NCBI GenBank assembly: GCA_051650305.1
Contig: JBOFIT010000008.1
Location: 1 to 21,372, forward strand
DNA from: JBOFDK01 sp051650305
Lineage (GTDB): Bacteria; Bacillota; Clostridia; Lachnospirales; Cellulosilyticaceae
Reading direction: 5' to 3'
DNA: 21,372 nt
The notes beneath the pieces are model-generated. The model had not been told where the DNA came from. It did no database searches and saw only the letters and a list, made by a program, of their open reading frames with translations. The position numbers were made by a program, and so were the translations under genes. Below are positions 1 to 8,691 of the stretch, in pieces. Each line of letters opens with the position of its first letter. Within the stretch, counting starts at the first letter, position 1.

Positions 1-1389
1 ACTGCAGTAGCAGGTAGAAAAGCAGGCAAAGAAGGCGTTCAGATGATGGCAATAGACAATATACCTTTTGAAATACAAGGTATAGGTAGTGTAATCGTTG
101 TCTTTTTAACTGCTATGGGTGTAAGCATAAGTTTGGATAGACTTCTTAGTGGTACACTAGATATGTGGACCAGTCAGATGCAGTTTTATAACTATACGAT
201 TCGTATACTTACTATAGGAGGAGGACTAATCCTACTAGCAGTATGTTTAAGTATTGTAAGACACTTGAAGAACAAAAGTTTTTGGAGAAATACACTACTT
301 GGAAAGGTCTGGTATGTGTGCAAAGAAAATATGCTTGAAGCAAAGACACTCCCACTAGGTATCTCACTAGGGTTTATCGGGTTTGTAGGTGTTAATGGAA
401 TCTTGGTATTCATGATATTAATGGGAAGTGGATTCTTATTTATACTAGCTACATTAGCTGCATTTGTATTTAATGGGATGACACTGATAGCACTTTTCAA
501 AATAGCTAATGATTTCCGAGTGTTAGCACAAGGTGCAAAGCGTATCGAAGCTGGTGATTTAGAGTATAAAATTTCTCTTTCTCATACAATGCCAGCTATG
601 AAGGAGATGACACGTACAATCAACAACATCGGTGATGGCTTATCAAACTCAGTAGATAAAGCGTTGCGTAGTGAGAAGATGAAGACAGAACTTATCACCA
701 ATGTATCTCATGACCTAAAGACACCGCTTACATCGATTATCAGCTATATTGACCTCTTAAAAGCTGAAAATATCGAAAGTGAAGCAGCGAGAGAGTATAT
801 CGAGATCATCTCTGAACGGGGTGAGCGTCTAAAGATACTCATCCAAGACTTAGTAGAAGCCTCTAAAGCTGCTACGGGCAATATCGCAGTTAACTTAGAG
901 ACACTAGAGCTTGGTCAATTCGTACAGCAAGCAGTAGGTGAATATACAGACCGTCTGGAGATGAATGGCTTAAATATCGTGATGCAGTGTGAAGAAGAAG
1001 TATATGTAGCAGCAGATGGCAGACATATGTGGCGCGTAGTAGAAAATCTATTGTCTAACGTAGCGAAGTATGCAATGAGTCATACACGTGTGTATATGGA
1101 TGTCACAAGAGAAGATGAGTGGGGTATCGTAACCATCAAAAATATCTCAAGAGAGCAATTAGCAGGCAAAGAAAGCTTTCTAACAGAACGCTTTGTACGT
1201 GGCGATGAGGCCAGAAGTACAGAAGGTTCAGGTCTTGGTCTAGCCATTGCCAATAGCCTTATAGGGATGCAAAAAGGGCGCCTTGCCATTGAAGTTGATG
1301 GCGACTTATTTAAAGTAAAGGTGGCACTACCTATTGCAGTAGAAGAAAAGAATAGTGCAGAAGAAACGAATAATCCGAACGAATTATAA
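1..1389 (+). CDS. Membrane sensor histidine kinase, C-terminal part (5' end outside window)
   Basis: Autophosphorylating kinase of a two-component system in the cytoplasmic membrane; its signal and partner regulator are not visible. An ATG lies at 43, but the same frame is open back to base 1 with no stop, so the true start is probably upstream and the gene is cut by the window edge. Counting from ATG 43, hydrophobic segments lie near residues 12-32, 52-72 and 105-150, then a HAMP-like linker (about 150-205), a HisKA domain with the phospho-acceptor H223 in an SHDLKTPLT motif, and a HATPase domain with the N-box (ENLLSN) and a G2 box GSGLGLA. The usual DxG of the G1 box is replaced by a KNIS sequence, as in several Firmicutes kinases of this kind. 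It converges on kdpE with 48 bp between stop codons, so it is not part of the kdp operon. The kinase call is secure; the function is unknown. Confidence 0.9.
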   Translation, partial: TAVAGRKAGKEGVQMMAIDNIPFEIQGIGSVIVVFLTAMGVSISLDRLLSGTLDMWTSQMQFYNYTIRILTIGGGLILLAVCLSIVRHLKNKSFWRNTLLGKVWYVCKENMLEAKTLPLGISLGFIGFVGVNGILVFMILMGSGFLFILATLAAFVFNGMTLIALFKIANDFRVLAQGAKRIEAGDLEYKISLSHTMPAMKEMTRTINNIGDGLSNSVDKALRSEKMKTELITNVSHDLKTPLTSIISYIDLLKAENIESEAAREYIEIISERGERLKILIQDLVEASKAATGNIAVNLETLELGQFVQQAVGEYTDRLEMNGLNIVMQCEEEVYVAADGRHMWRVVENLLSNVAKYAMSHTRVYMDVTREDEWGIVTIKNISREQLAGKESFLTERFVRGDEARSTEGSGLGLAIANSLIGMQKGRLAIEVDGDLFKVKVALPIAVEEKNSAEETNNPNEL

Positions 1390-1434
1390 AAAAAAGAGTA
1401 AGCATTCCCTAGTAAGGGGGGCTTACTCTTTTTG
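1389..1434. terminator. Bidirectional rho-independent terminator between histidine kinase and kdpE
   Basis: A 10-bp perfect stem (AAGAGTAAGC at 1394-1403 with its complement at 1421-1430) encloses a 17-base loop. It is flanked by an A-run on the left and a T-run on the right, so it can end transcription of the kinase on the plus strand and of kdpE on the minus strand. Confidence 0.88.
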
Positions 1435-1437
1435 TCA

Positions 1438-2142
1438 TTAGTCATCGATACGAAGCATCCGATAGCCTATACCTACATGGGTCTGAATGAATTTAGGAGC
1501 ATCGGGAATATGCTCTAATTTTTTGCGTAGAGTAGCCATGAATACACGTAAAGATTGGGTATCGCTTGCACAAGTGGTGCCCCATATTTCTTTTTGAATA
1601 AAGTTATGGGTAAGTACTTTACCGGTATGTTTTGCGAGCAAACATAAAAGTTTGTATTCATTAGGGGTCAGATGGATTTCGGTAGTGCCTAGTGAAACAC
1701 AGTGGGATAAAAAGTCTATAGTCAAAGGACCATTGGTAAAAGTATAAGTCGTGGTATCTAGAGGCGTATGAAGTGCTTGGGTACGACGGAGAGCTACACG
1801 AATACGTGCCAATAGTTCATCTGTACTAAAAGGCTTGGTGAGGTAATCGTCAGCACCAGCATCAAGAGCACAGATCTTCCCCTTGTCATCACTACGAGCA
1901 CTTACGATAATAATGGGGACTTGGGACCAAGAGCGAATCTTAGGGATGAGTTCTATACCATCCATATCAGGAAGTCCGAGATCTAAAATGATGACATCAA
2001 TCTTTTCAGAAAGAATACCCATAAGAGCAGCTTTTGCAGTAGAAGCAATACGATAGTTATAGCCTACGGTATCAAATGTAGCGGACATGAGATTGATAAT
2101 TGCCTTATCATCTTCGACAAGAAAAAGTGTGTAATCAGTCAT
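1438..2142 (-). CDS. kdpE: KdpE, OmpR-family response regulator of potassium transport
   Basis: DNA-binding regulator phosphorylated by KdpD, expected to activate kdpABC at low potassium or turgor. The 234-residue protein has a receiver domain (about 1-115) with acidic D11/D12, phospho-acceptor D54 in ILDLGLPDMDG, S81 and K103, then an OmpR/PhoB winged-helix domain (about 130-234) ending in a typical GIGYRM motif. The start at 2142 is chosen because an AAGGAGA ribosome site lies 9 bases upstream and the protein then begins directly with the receiver fold. The frame stays open to 2364, but that extension has no domain and lies inside kdpD. The start overlaps the kdpD stop by 8 bases, so the two genes are translationally coupled. 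The kdpDE pair sits beside kdpABC, which makes the name firm. Confidence 0.94.
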   Translation of the reverse strand: MTDYTLFLVEDDKAIINLMSATFDTVGYNYRIASTAKAALMGILSEKIDVIILDLGLPDMDGIELIPKIRSWSQVPIIIVSARSDDKGKICALDAGADDYLTKPFSTDELLARIRVALRRTQALHTPLDTTTYTFTNGPLTIDFLSHCVSLGTTEIHLTPNEYKLLCLLAKHTGKVLTHNFIQKEIWGTTCASDTQSLRVFMATLRKKLEHIPDAPKFIQTHVGIGYRMLRIDD

Positions 2143-4780
2143 GAGGTTGAATCTCCTTTGCTGGTAGTGTGAAAGTAAAAAGCGTACCTTTAGGTAAGAA
2201 ATCACTGACCCAGAGGTCACCGCCATGAGAAAGAATAATAGACTTACATAAGGAGAGGCCAAGACCAAGGCCTCGTCTACTATCACCCATATTTTTAGCG
2301 GATGTAAAGAACATATCAAAAATGTGAGCTTTATCTGTATCACTAATACCGTCGCCGTCATCACTGATTTCTATGACGATCCAATCAGAGTCCTTCTGAA
2401 AGGCGTGGATATGGATGTGCGTACCGGGGGCAGTGTACTTGATAGCATTATTCACGATATTAATGATAACTTGGATAATGAGCCTCGTATCGATCATTGC
2501 CATGAGGAATTCATTGTCTAACGCTACGGTTATAGCGTACTCGCAATGTCTACGGTCAATATGCTCGAGAGCTTCGTAGATAACCTCTTCTAGAAGTTCA
2601 GGGCAAAGAGTGAGTGGGACAGAGTCGGTATCGAGGCGTGTGACAGATAAGAGGTTTTCCACTAAATCGATAAGCCACATAGAATCATCATAAATAGCGT
2701 TATAAAGTTCCAGCTTTTTAGATGGACTAAGAGAAGTGCTGCTACTTAGGAGGAGATTAGCATTACCAGAAATAGTGGTAAGTGGTGTACGTAAGTCATG
2801 AGAAATAGCACGGAGAAGATTACTACGAAGCTGTTCTTGTTCCGCTTTAAGATAAATTGCTTTCTGGGATTCTAGCATAGCTTCTTTTTCCAGAGAGAGG
2901 CCGAACTCCCCAAGCATGGCAATAAGAAGATTACGTTCATAAGCATTCAGAGGCGTGGCGTTAATGGCTACGGCAATGACGGCATACACTGCAGATTGGC
3001 TTCTGATGGCCATATAAAGACAGGTGGAATGACCAAGTGTTTGGGTCATAGCACCAGCATTTTTATTGTTTTTACAGACCCATTCTGCCACAGCTTTTTC
3101 GGAGGCGGATAGATAAGCAGATACCTGTACATCACTAGCAGTAAAAAAAGTAAGAGGTGTATCCAGTAGCTGATCATCTTTTAAGGGATAAATAAGCACG
3201 GAACGGCCAAGGAGTTCCCGTGTTTGACGTCCCATCACATCGTAGAGTGCATCAAAGGTTGTCACCTTCTGAAGTTTTTGACTGGTCTCTAGTAGTACGC
3301 CAGTTGATTTTGCGGTTAAGGCACTTTGGATAGCTTGGCACTTGATCCGCTTAGTGAGGCTACTGGTGAGAATGGCAGAAGCAAACATGACCGTAAAAGT
3401 AATGGGGTAACTACTATCATAGGTATTTAGGGAAAATGAAGGAGGTGTGAAGTAGAAAGTAAAGATAAGAACACTTAAAAAAGAAGATACAACACTATAA
3501 ACACTTCCCCTAGTACAAGCCGCAATAAATAAAACGGCCAGTATATAGATGGTAATGATATTTGACTCATGAAAATGCAGCAACTGAAAGCAAGCGGCAA
3601 TAAGGGTAGTTACTCCTAGGATGCCAAGAGACTTGAAGGTATCTGCCCAAGAAAGTGCGAAAAAGTCTGATTTTACAATAGGTTTCTTAGGTGCGTAAGA
3701 CTTCTGCGTGTCAGGGATAATATAAATATCCAAATGAGGTGCAAGTTCTGTAAGTTTATCGACGAATTTACGGGTGAAAAATAAATACCGTTTATTCGCA
3801 GAGCGCCCCAACACTATTTTTGAGACATCGGCAATTTTAGCATACTCGGCTATTTGTAAGGGAATGTTTTCACCACAAACAGTGACGAGCCTAGCACCTA
3901 GTTGTTCGGCAAGCTTAAGATGAGTTTGCAGACGTTTTTTGTTTTCTTCAGATAGATAATTGGTATCAGGTGTTTCTACATAAAGTGCTGTAAGGGTACC
4001 ATGAAAAGCATTGCACATACGCGCGGCGGTACGGATGACCTTACTGTTAGAAGGAGAAGAAGAGATACAGACTAGGATGTGCTCATTTGTATAATAACCA
4101 TGTGAGCTATAAAGCTGCTCGGCTTTTTTATTGACTTGGTCTGCAATACGTCTTAAAGATATTTCTCTAAGAGCTATGAGATTTTCTTTTGTAAAGAAAT
4201 GCTCAAGGGCTCTTTTGGCATGGGCATCTTTATAGACTTTACCACTGTGTAGACGCTCTATAAGTTCATCTGGCTCTAAGTCCACGAGTTCAATTTGATC
4301 CGCTAAGTCTAAGATTTTATCAGGAATACGTTCGGTTACTTGCACTTTAGTAATTTGATAAACCACGTCATTTAAACTTTCGATGTGTTGCACATTAATG
4401 GTGGTATAGACATTAATCCCGGCTTTAAGGAGTTCTTCAATATCTTGATAACGTTTTGTATTACGTGAACCGGGGATATTGGTGTGAGCTAGCTCATCCA
4501 CAAGTATAAGGGCAGGATGACGTTTAATGGCAGCATCAACATCAAACTCATGAAGTGTAAGGCCGCGGTGACTTAATTGGAGCTTGGGAAGCACTTCAAG
4601 ACCATCTATAAGTGCACTGGTGTCGGGTCTAGAGTGGGGTTCAATGTACCCAGCCACAACATCTATGCCATTTTGCTTAGCGACATGAGCAGCTTCTAGC
4701 ATTGAATAAGTCTTGCCGACACCTGCAGCATAGCCGAAAAAGATTTTTAATTTACCTTGTTTTTTCTCATCATAATCCAA
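2135..4780 (-). CDS. kdpD: KdpD, sensor histidine kinase for potassium limitation
   Basis: Membrane sensor kinase that phosphorylates KdpE. The 881-residue protein is close to the full length of E. coli KdpD (894). In order, counting from the TTG start: the KdpD N-terminal domain with Walker A GYAAGVGKT (16-24) and Walker-B-like LILVDE (about 91-96); a universal-stress-protein domain (about 235-357); four membrane segments (about 385-477); a GAF-like domain; HisKA with H661 in SHDLRTPLT; and HATPase with N-box NNAIKY and GLGLGLS. The USP part fits the SxS-X20-FTAxY c-di-AMP motif (S241-S243, then LTALY at 264-268, with F replaced by L). The start is TTG at 4780: the ribosome site AAGAGGTG ends 6 bases before it and overlaps the in-frame GTG at 4789, which is therefore unlikely as a start although it adds only three residues. 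The gene is divergent from kdpABC. Confidence 0.95.
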   Translation of the reverse strand: MDYDEKKQGKLKIFFGYAAGVGKTYSMLEAAHVAKQNGIDVVAGYIEPHSRPDTSALIDGLEVLPKLQLSHRGLTLHEFDVDAAIKRHPALILVDELAHTNIPGSRNTKRYQDIEELLKAGINVYTTINVQHIESLNDVVYQITKVQVTERIPDKILDLADQIELVDLEPDELIERLHSGKVYKDAHAKRALEHFFTKENLIALREISLRRIADQVNKKAEQLYSSHGYYTNEHILVCISSSPSNSKVIRTAARMCNAFHGTLTALYVETPDTNYLSEENKKRLQTHLKLAEQLGARLVTVCGENIPLQIAEYAKIADVSKIVLGRSANKRYLFFTRKFVDKLTELAPHLDIYIIPDTQKSYAPKKPIVKSDFFALSWADTFKSLGILGVTTLIAACFQLLHFHESNIITIYILAVLFIAACTRGSVYSVVSSFLSVLIFTFYFTPPSFSLNTYDSSYPITFTVMFASAILTSSLTKRIKCQAIQSALTAKSTGVLLETSQKLQKVTTFDALYDVMGRQTRELLGRSVLIYPLKDDQLLDTPLTFFTASDVQVSAYLSASEKAVAEWVCKNNKNAGAMTQTLGHSTCLYMAIRSQSAVYAVIAVAINATPLNAYERNLLIAMLGEFGLSLEKEAMLESQKAIYLKAEQEQLRSNLLRAISHDLRTPLTTISGNANLLLSSSTSLSPSKKLELYNAIYDDSMWLIDLVENLLSVTRLDTDSVPLTLCPELLEEVIYEALEHIDRRHCEYAITVALDNEFLMAMIDTRLIIQVIINIVNNAIKYTAPGTHIHIHAFQKDSDWIVIEISDDGDGISDTDKAHIFDMFFTSAKNMGDSRRGLGLGLSLCKSIILSHGGDLWVSDFLPKGTLFTFTLPAKEIQPHD

Positions 4781-4822
4781 GTTAAACACCTCTTAAAAGA
4801 AAAATAATAAACTGTTGTTCAA

Positions 4823-4851
4823 AGTATACGCGGTCAAAGAATAAAAAACAA
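4823..4851 (-). promoter_or_regulatory. Predicted promoter of kdpDE
   Basis: Read on the minus strand: -35 TTGTTT (4851-4846), a 17-base spacer and -10 TATACT (4828-4823). Transcription would start near 4816, leaving a leader of about 35 bases before the TTG start of kdpD. The close match and position suggest a constitutive sigma-A promoter. Confidence 0.65.
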
Positions 4852-4866
4852 TAGAGCGACAATTAT

Positions 4867-4917
4867 CTTAACACAATATTTATATCAAAAAAAAAATCCT
4901 AACACTACCTTAATATC
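4867..4917 (+). promoter_or_regulatory. Putative KdpE operator: two 20-bp direct repeats upstream of kdpA
   Basis: CTTAACACAATATTTATATC (4867-4886) and CCTAACACTACCTTAATATC (4898-4917) match at 15 of 20 positions. Their starts are 31 bp apart, close to three helical turns, with a run of A in between. OmpR/PhoB-family regulators bind direct repeats on one DNA face, so this is the best KdpE-site candidate in the kdpD-kdpA gap. No clear -35/-10 pair for kdpA was seen, as expected for an activator-dependent promoter; TAATAT (4911-4916) or GATAAG (4924-4929) could be the -10. Confidence 0.5.
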
Positions 4918-4968
4918 GCAAGTGATAAGCTAAGAAAGTAATTCATTCATGAAAGGGGGAAGTAAACG

Positions 4969-6642
4969 ATGTTTCAAATTATTTTGACGTTGTGTTTATT
5001 TCTTGTGATTTTAATACCAGTAGGAAAATATCTTTATCACGTAGCAGATAATAAAAAGACATTTTTAGATCCTATATGTAATCCAATTGATGGCTTTATT
5101 TATCGTCTATGTGGCATCAAAAAAGAGGATATGCGATGGAGTCATTACTTCAGAGCACTCATAGTAAGTAACTTAGTAATGATTACAGTAGGGTACGTTA
5201 TTTTACGTGTGCAGGGAGGAGCACTGCTTAATCCCAATGGTGTAGGTGCGATGGAAGGAACATTGGCATTGAACACGGTGATTAGTTTTATGACTAATAC
5301 TAATTTACAGCACTATTCAGGAGAGATGGGATTGTCTTATTTAAGTCAGATGGTCGTGATCACTTTTATGATGTTTACATCTGCAGCAAGTGGCTACGCA
5401 GTATGTATGGCATTTATAAGAGGCATAGCAAACAGAAAAGGAATGGGCAATTTTTATGTGGATATGGTACGTATCATCACGAGGGTACTTATGCCATTAG
5501 CAATTATTACAACGCTGATTCTTGTCTGGCAAGGTGTTCCACAGACACTTACTCCTCATGTCACAGCAGAAACAGTAGAAGGAACTTATCAAGATATAGC
5601 CGTTGGACCGATCGCATCATTAGAAGCCATCAAACATCTAGGAACTAATGGTGGAGGCTTTATGGGCGCTAACTCAGCAGCGCCTCAGGAAAACCCCACT
5701 ATTATAAGTAATATAGTAGAACTTTTAGGGATGATGCTCTTGCCGGCTAGTTGTGTGGTGGCATTTGGACATATGCTACATAAGAAGAAAGGTGAAGGAA
5801 GAAGTCTATTCCTAGCCATGAGTCTATTATTTGTCATAGGATTGGGAATTTGCTTTACAGCGGAAAAAGCAGGTAATCCAGCTCTTGAAGTGATGGGCAT
5901 GAATCAAAGTATGGGAAGCATGGAAGGTAAGGAAATGCGTTTTGGCGTTGCACAATCAGCATTGTTTACCACAGTGACCACAGCTTTTACCACGGGTACT
6001 GTGAATAACATGCATGATACATTAACGCCTATCGGTGGGCTCGTACCGCTGATGAATATGATGCTCAATGTAGTTTTTGGTGGTAAAGGTGTAGGCTTTA
6101 TGAATATGGCTGTCTATGCAATGCTTACAGTTTTTATATGTGGCCTACTCATTGGTAGAACACCAGAGTATTTAGGTAAAAAAATAGAAGGACATGAAAT
6201 GAAACTTATCGCTATAAGCATTATCATTCATCCACTTTTGATACTCGCCTTTTCAGCACTGGCAGTTGCCGTACCAGCAGGTATAGCAGGCATTAGTAAC
6301 CCCGGTTTTCACGGGCTAACCCAAGTATTGTATGAGTTTGCATCATCGGCAGCCAACAATGGTTCGGGGTTTGAGGGGCTTATGGATAATACAACATTTT
6401 GGAATATAACAACGGCAATGGTTATGTTTTTAGGGCGTTATGTAGCCATCGGCTTGCAGTTAGCTATCGCAGGTTCATTATTAATGAAGCGAACGGTCAA
6501 TGAATCAGTAGGCACACTTAAAACGAATAATATCACTTTTGTGATAAGCCTCGTGATGATCGTTGTGATTTTTGCAGCACTTACCTTTTTCCCAGTGCTT
6601 TCACTTGGACCTATTGCAGAACATTTAATACTTTGGAGCTAA
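4969..6642 (+). CDS. kdpA: KdpA, potassium-translocating subunit of Kdp ATPase
   Basis: Channel-like subunit of the KdpFABC complex that selects and takes up K+ across the membrane, with energy supplied by KdpB. At 557 residues it has the same length as E. coli KdpA. It shows about ten membrane segments and the four pore/selectivity-filter loops of the SKT superfamily: TNTNLQHYSGE (109-119), GTNGGGFMGANSA (225-237), TTGTVNNMHDT (341-351) and SSAANNGSGFEG (459-470). The start at 4969 has a strong AAAGGGGGA ribosome site 7 bases upstream. It is the first gene of kdpABC. No kdpF-like small gene lies before it; the only ATG just upstream (4949) opens a 12-codon frame that overlaps kdpA. Confidence 0.97.
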   Translation: MFQIILTLCLFLVILIPVGKYLYHVADNKKTFLDPICNPIDGFIYRLCGIKKEDMRWSHYFRALIVSNLVMITVGYVILRVQGGALLNPNGVGAMEGTLALNTVISFMTNTNLQHYSGEMGLSYLSQMVVITFMMFTSAASGYAVCMAFIRGIANRKGMGNFYVDMVRIITRVLMPLAIITTLILVWQGVPQTLTPHVTAETVEGTYQDIAVGPIASLEAIKHLGTNGGGFMGANSAAPQENPTIISNIVELLGMMLLPASCVVAFGHMLHKKKGEGRSLFLAMSLLFVIGLGICFTAEKAGNPALEVMGMNQSMGSMEGKEMRFGVAQSALFTTVTTAFTTGTVNNMHDTLTPIGGLVPLMNMMLNVVFGGKGVGFMNMAVYAMLTVFICGLLIGRTPEYLGKKIEGHEMKLIAISIIIHPLLILAFSALAVAVPAGIAGISNPGFHGLTQVLYEFASSAANNGSGFEGLMDNTTFWNITTAMVMFLGRYVAIGLQLAIAGSLLMKRTVNESVGTLKTNNITFVISLVMIVVIFAALTFFPVLSLGPIAEHLILWS

Positions 6643-6655
6643 GGAGAGAATGACA

Positions 6656-8677
6656 ATGAATAAAGAAATGATAAAGTCCTCTATGAAAAGTGCCTTTATT
6701 AAACTTAATCCACGTTATATGATTCAGAATTTTGTTATGTTTGTAGTAGAAATAGGCTTTTTCCTGACGGTGGCACTTTATATTGCATCTTACTTTACAG
6801 GAGATGTAGAACTAAGAGCGTATAACCTTATAGTTGCTTTAGTACTTTTAGGTACAATCCTTTTTGCTAATTTTGCTGAAGCTGTGGCAGAAGGAAGAGG
6901 AAAGGCTCAGGCAGAGAGTCTTAAAAAAACACAAAAAGATACGATAGCAAGATTGATTTTACCAGATGGAAGTGAGCAAATAATTGGAGCAGCTGAATTA
7001 AAGAAAGATGACATTGTGCTTGTAAATTGTGGAGAACTTATTCCAAACGATGGGGAAGTAATAGATGGCATCGCTACAGTAGATGAATCAGCTATTACAG
7101 GCGAATCAGCACCCGTTGTAAAAGAAAGTGGTGGGGACTTTGCATCAGTAACGGGAGGGACGACAGTTGTAAGTGACTGGCTGAAGATTCGTATCACCTC
7201 ACTACCAGGTGAATCTTTCTTGGATAAAATGATAGCCATGGTAGAAGGCGCAAGTAGACAAAAAACTCCTAATGAGCGTGCTTTAAATACATTGCTTATA
7301 AGCCTAACGGTTATCTTTCTTATCGTTATTATAACCCTATATCCTATTGCGAAGTATTGTGGCATTGTGCTACCTATTCCTTATTTAGTAGCGCTAACGG
7401 TATGCCTTATTCCTACCACAATAGGTGCGCTACTTTCGGCTATAGGTATAGCAGGCATGGACCGCGTGACACGCTTTAATGTTATCGCCATGTCTGGGAA
7501 AGCCGTAGAAGCATGTGGTGATATCGATACGATGATCTTGGATAAGACAGGAACCATCACTTTTGGGAATCGTCTTGCTGCGCAGTTTATACCAGTAGGG
7601 AATGCTACAGAAAAAGAAGTCATTAAGTATGCAGTGGCAGCATCCCTAGATGATGACACGCCTGAAGGGAAGTCTATCGTTGACTTAGGAAGAAAACTTA
7701 TGCCAGAGTTAGACCTAGAGCGCTTCAAGGAAAGAATATTTTTTCCTTTTACAGCAGAAAGTCGTATGAGTGGCATTGATGAAAACGGTATACAGATTAG
7801 AAAAGGTGCTTATGACGCAGTTGAAAACTATGTCAAAGCACAGGGCGGAAGTATACCAGAAGACCTTTATAAGTATGTGAGTGATGTTTCGAAACTTGGA
7901 GGAACGCCTCTGGTGGTCAGTGTGCAACATCGGATTATAGGTGTCGTTTACCTAAAGGATACAGTGAAGCCAGGGTTAGTGGAACGTTTTGAAAGACTTC
8001 GAAAGATGGGTATCAAGACAATTATGTGTACAGGCGATAATCCTTTAACTGCGGCGACCATAGCCGAAGAGGCAGGTGTAGATGGATTCGTTGCGGAATG
8101 TAAGCCAGAAGACAAGATAGAAGTCATCAAAAAAGAACAAGCAGAAGGTAAGCTTGTGGCGATGACAGGAGATGGAACCAATGATGCACCGGCACTTGCT
8201 CAAGCAGATGTAGGAATTGCGATGAATAGTGGGACGACTGCAGCAAAAGAAGCAGCAAACATGGTGGATCTTGATTCAGACCCTACAAAAATTCTAGAAG
8301 TCGTAGAGATTGGAAAGCAACTGCTTATGACGAGAGGTGCACTTACAACCTTTAGCATCGCCAATGATCTCGCCAAGTACTTTGCAATTTTACCAGCTAT
8401 GTTTATGCTTGCTATTCCACAGATGAATGTACTGAATATCATGAAATTAGAGACACCACAAAGTGCCATTCTATCTGCATTAATTTTCAATGCACTTATT
8501 ATACCTGCACTTATCCCATTAGCTATAAAAGGTGTCAAGTATAAACCCATGCCAGCAGAGAAGATGTTAGTAAGAAATATGCTTATTTATGGTGTAGGCG
8601 GCGTCATCACACCGTTTATAGGGATTAAGCTTATAGATCTGGCTATTGCACCCTTACTTCATCTTATAGGGTTATAA
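6656..8677 (+). CDS. kdpB: KdpB, P-type ATPase subunit of Kdp potassium pump
   Basis: Hydrolyses ATP and powers K+ movement through KdpA. The 673-residue protein has the P-type landmarks: actuator motif TGES (148-151), phosphorylated aspartate D296 in DKTGT, and the hinge motif GDGTND (505-510), with membrane segments at the N-terminus, around 210-265 and at the C-terminus. The TGES serine (S151) matches the residue whose phosphorylation inhibits E. coli KdpB at high K+ (family knowledge). Two ATGs compete: 6650 is only 3 bases after the GGAG site, while 6656 is 9 bases away and is preferred; the difference is two residues. It lies 13 bases after the kdpA stop and 14 bases before kdpC, within one operon. 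Confidence 0.97.
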   Translation: MNKEMIKSSMKSAFIKLNPRYMIQNFVMFVVEIGFFLTVALYIASYFTGDVELRAYNLIVALVLLGTILFANFAEAVAEGRGKAQAESLKKTQKDTIARLILPDGSEQIIGAAELKKDDIVLVNCGELIPNDGEVIDGIATVDESAITGESAPVVKESGGDFASVTGGTTVVSDWLKIRITSLPGESFLDKMIAMVEGASRQKTPNERALNTLLISLTVIFLIVIITLYPIAKYCGIVLPIPYLVALTVCLIPTTIGALLSAIGIAGMDRVTRFNVIAMSGKAVEACGDIDTMILDKTGTITFGNRLAAQFIPVGNATEKEVIKYAVAASLDDDTPEGKSIVDLGRKLMPELDLERFKERIFFPFTAESRMSGIDENGIQIRKGAYDAVENYVKAQGGSIPEDLYKYVSDVSKLGGTPLVVSVQHRIIGVVYLKDTVKPGLVERFERLRKMGIKTIMCTGDNPLTAATIAEEAGVDGFVAECKPEDKIEVIKKEQAEGKLVAMTGDGTNDAPALAQADVGIAMNSGTTAAKEAANMVDLDSDPTKILEVVEIGKQLLMTRGALTTFSIANDLAKYFAILPAMFMLAIPQMNVLNIMKLETPQSAILSALIFNALIIPALIPLAIKGVKYKPMPAEKMLVRNMLIYGVGGVITPFIGIKLIDLAIAPLLHLIGL

Positions 8678-8691
8678 AAGGAGTGAATGAA

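Noticed and set aside
2143..2364. N-terminal extension of kdpE by 74 residues
   Set aside because: Lies inside kdpD on the same strand, carries no domain, and the internal ATG at 2142 has the AAGGAGA ribosome site.
2324..2521. Plus-strand 65-residue ORF
   Set aside because: Shadow of kdpD; no ribosome site or domain.
4949..4987. 12-codon frame before kdpA as a kdpF candidate
   Set aside because: Too short, not hydrophobic, and overlaps the kdpA start.
8683..8691. Upstream GTG start for kdpC
   Set aside because: The GTG is part of the ribosome site (GGAGTG) of the ATG at 8692; the same happens at 4789 (kdpD) and 12495 (binding protein).
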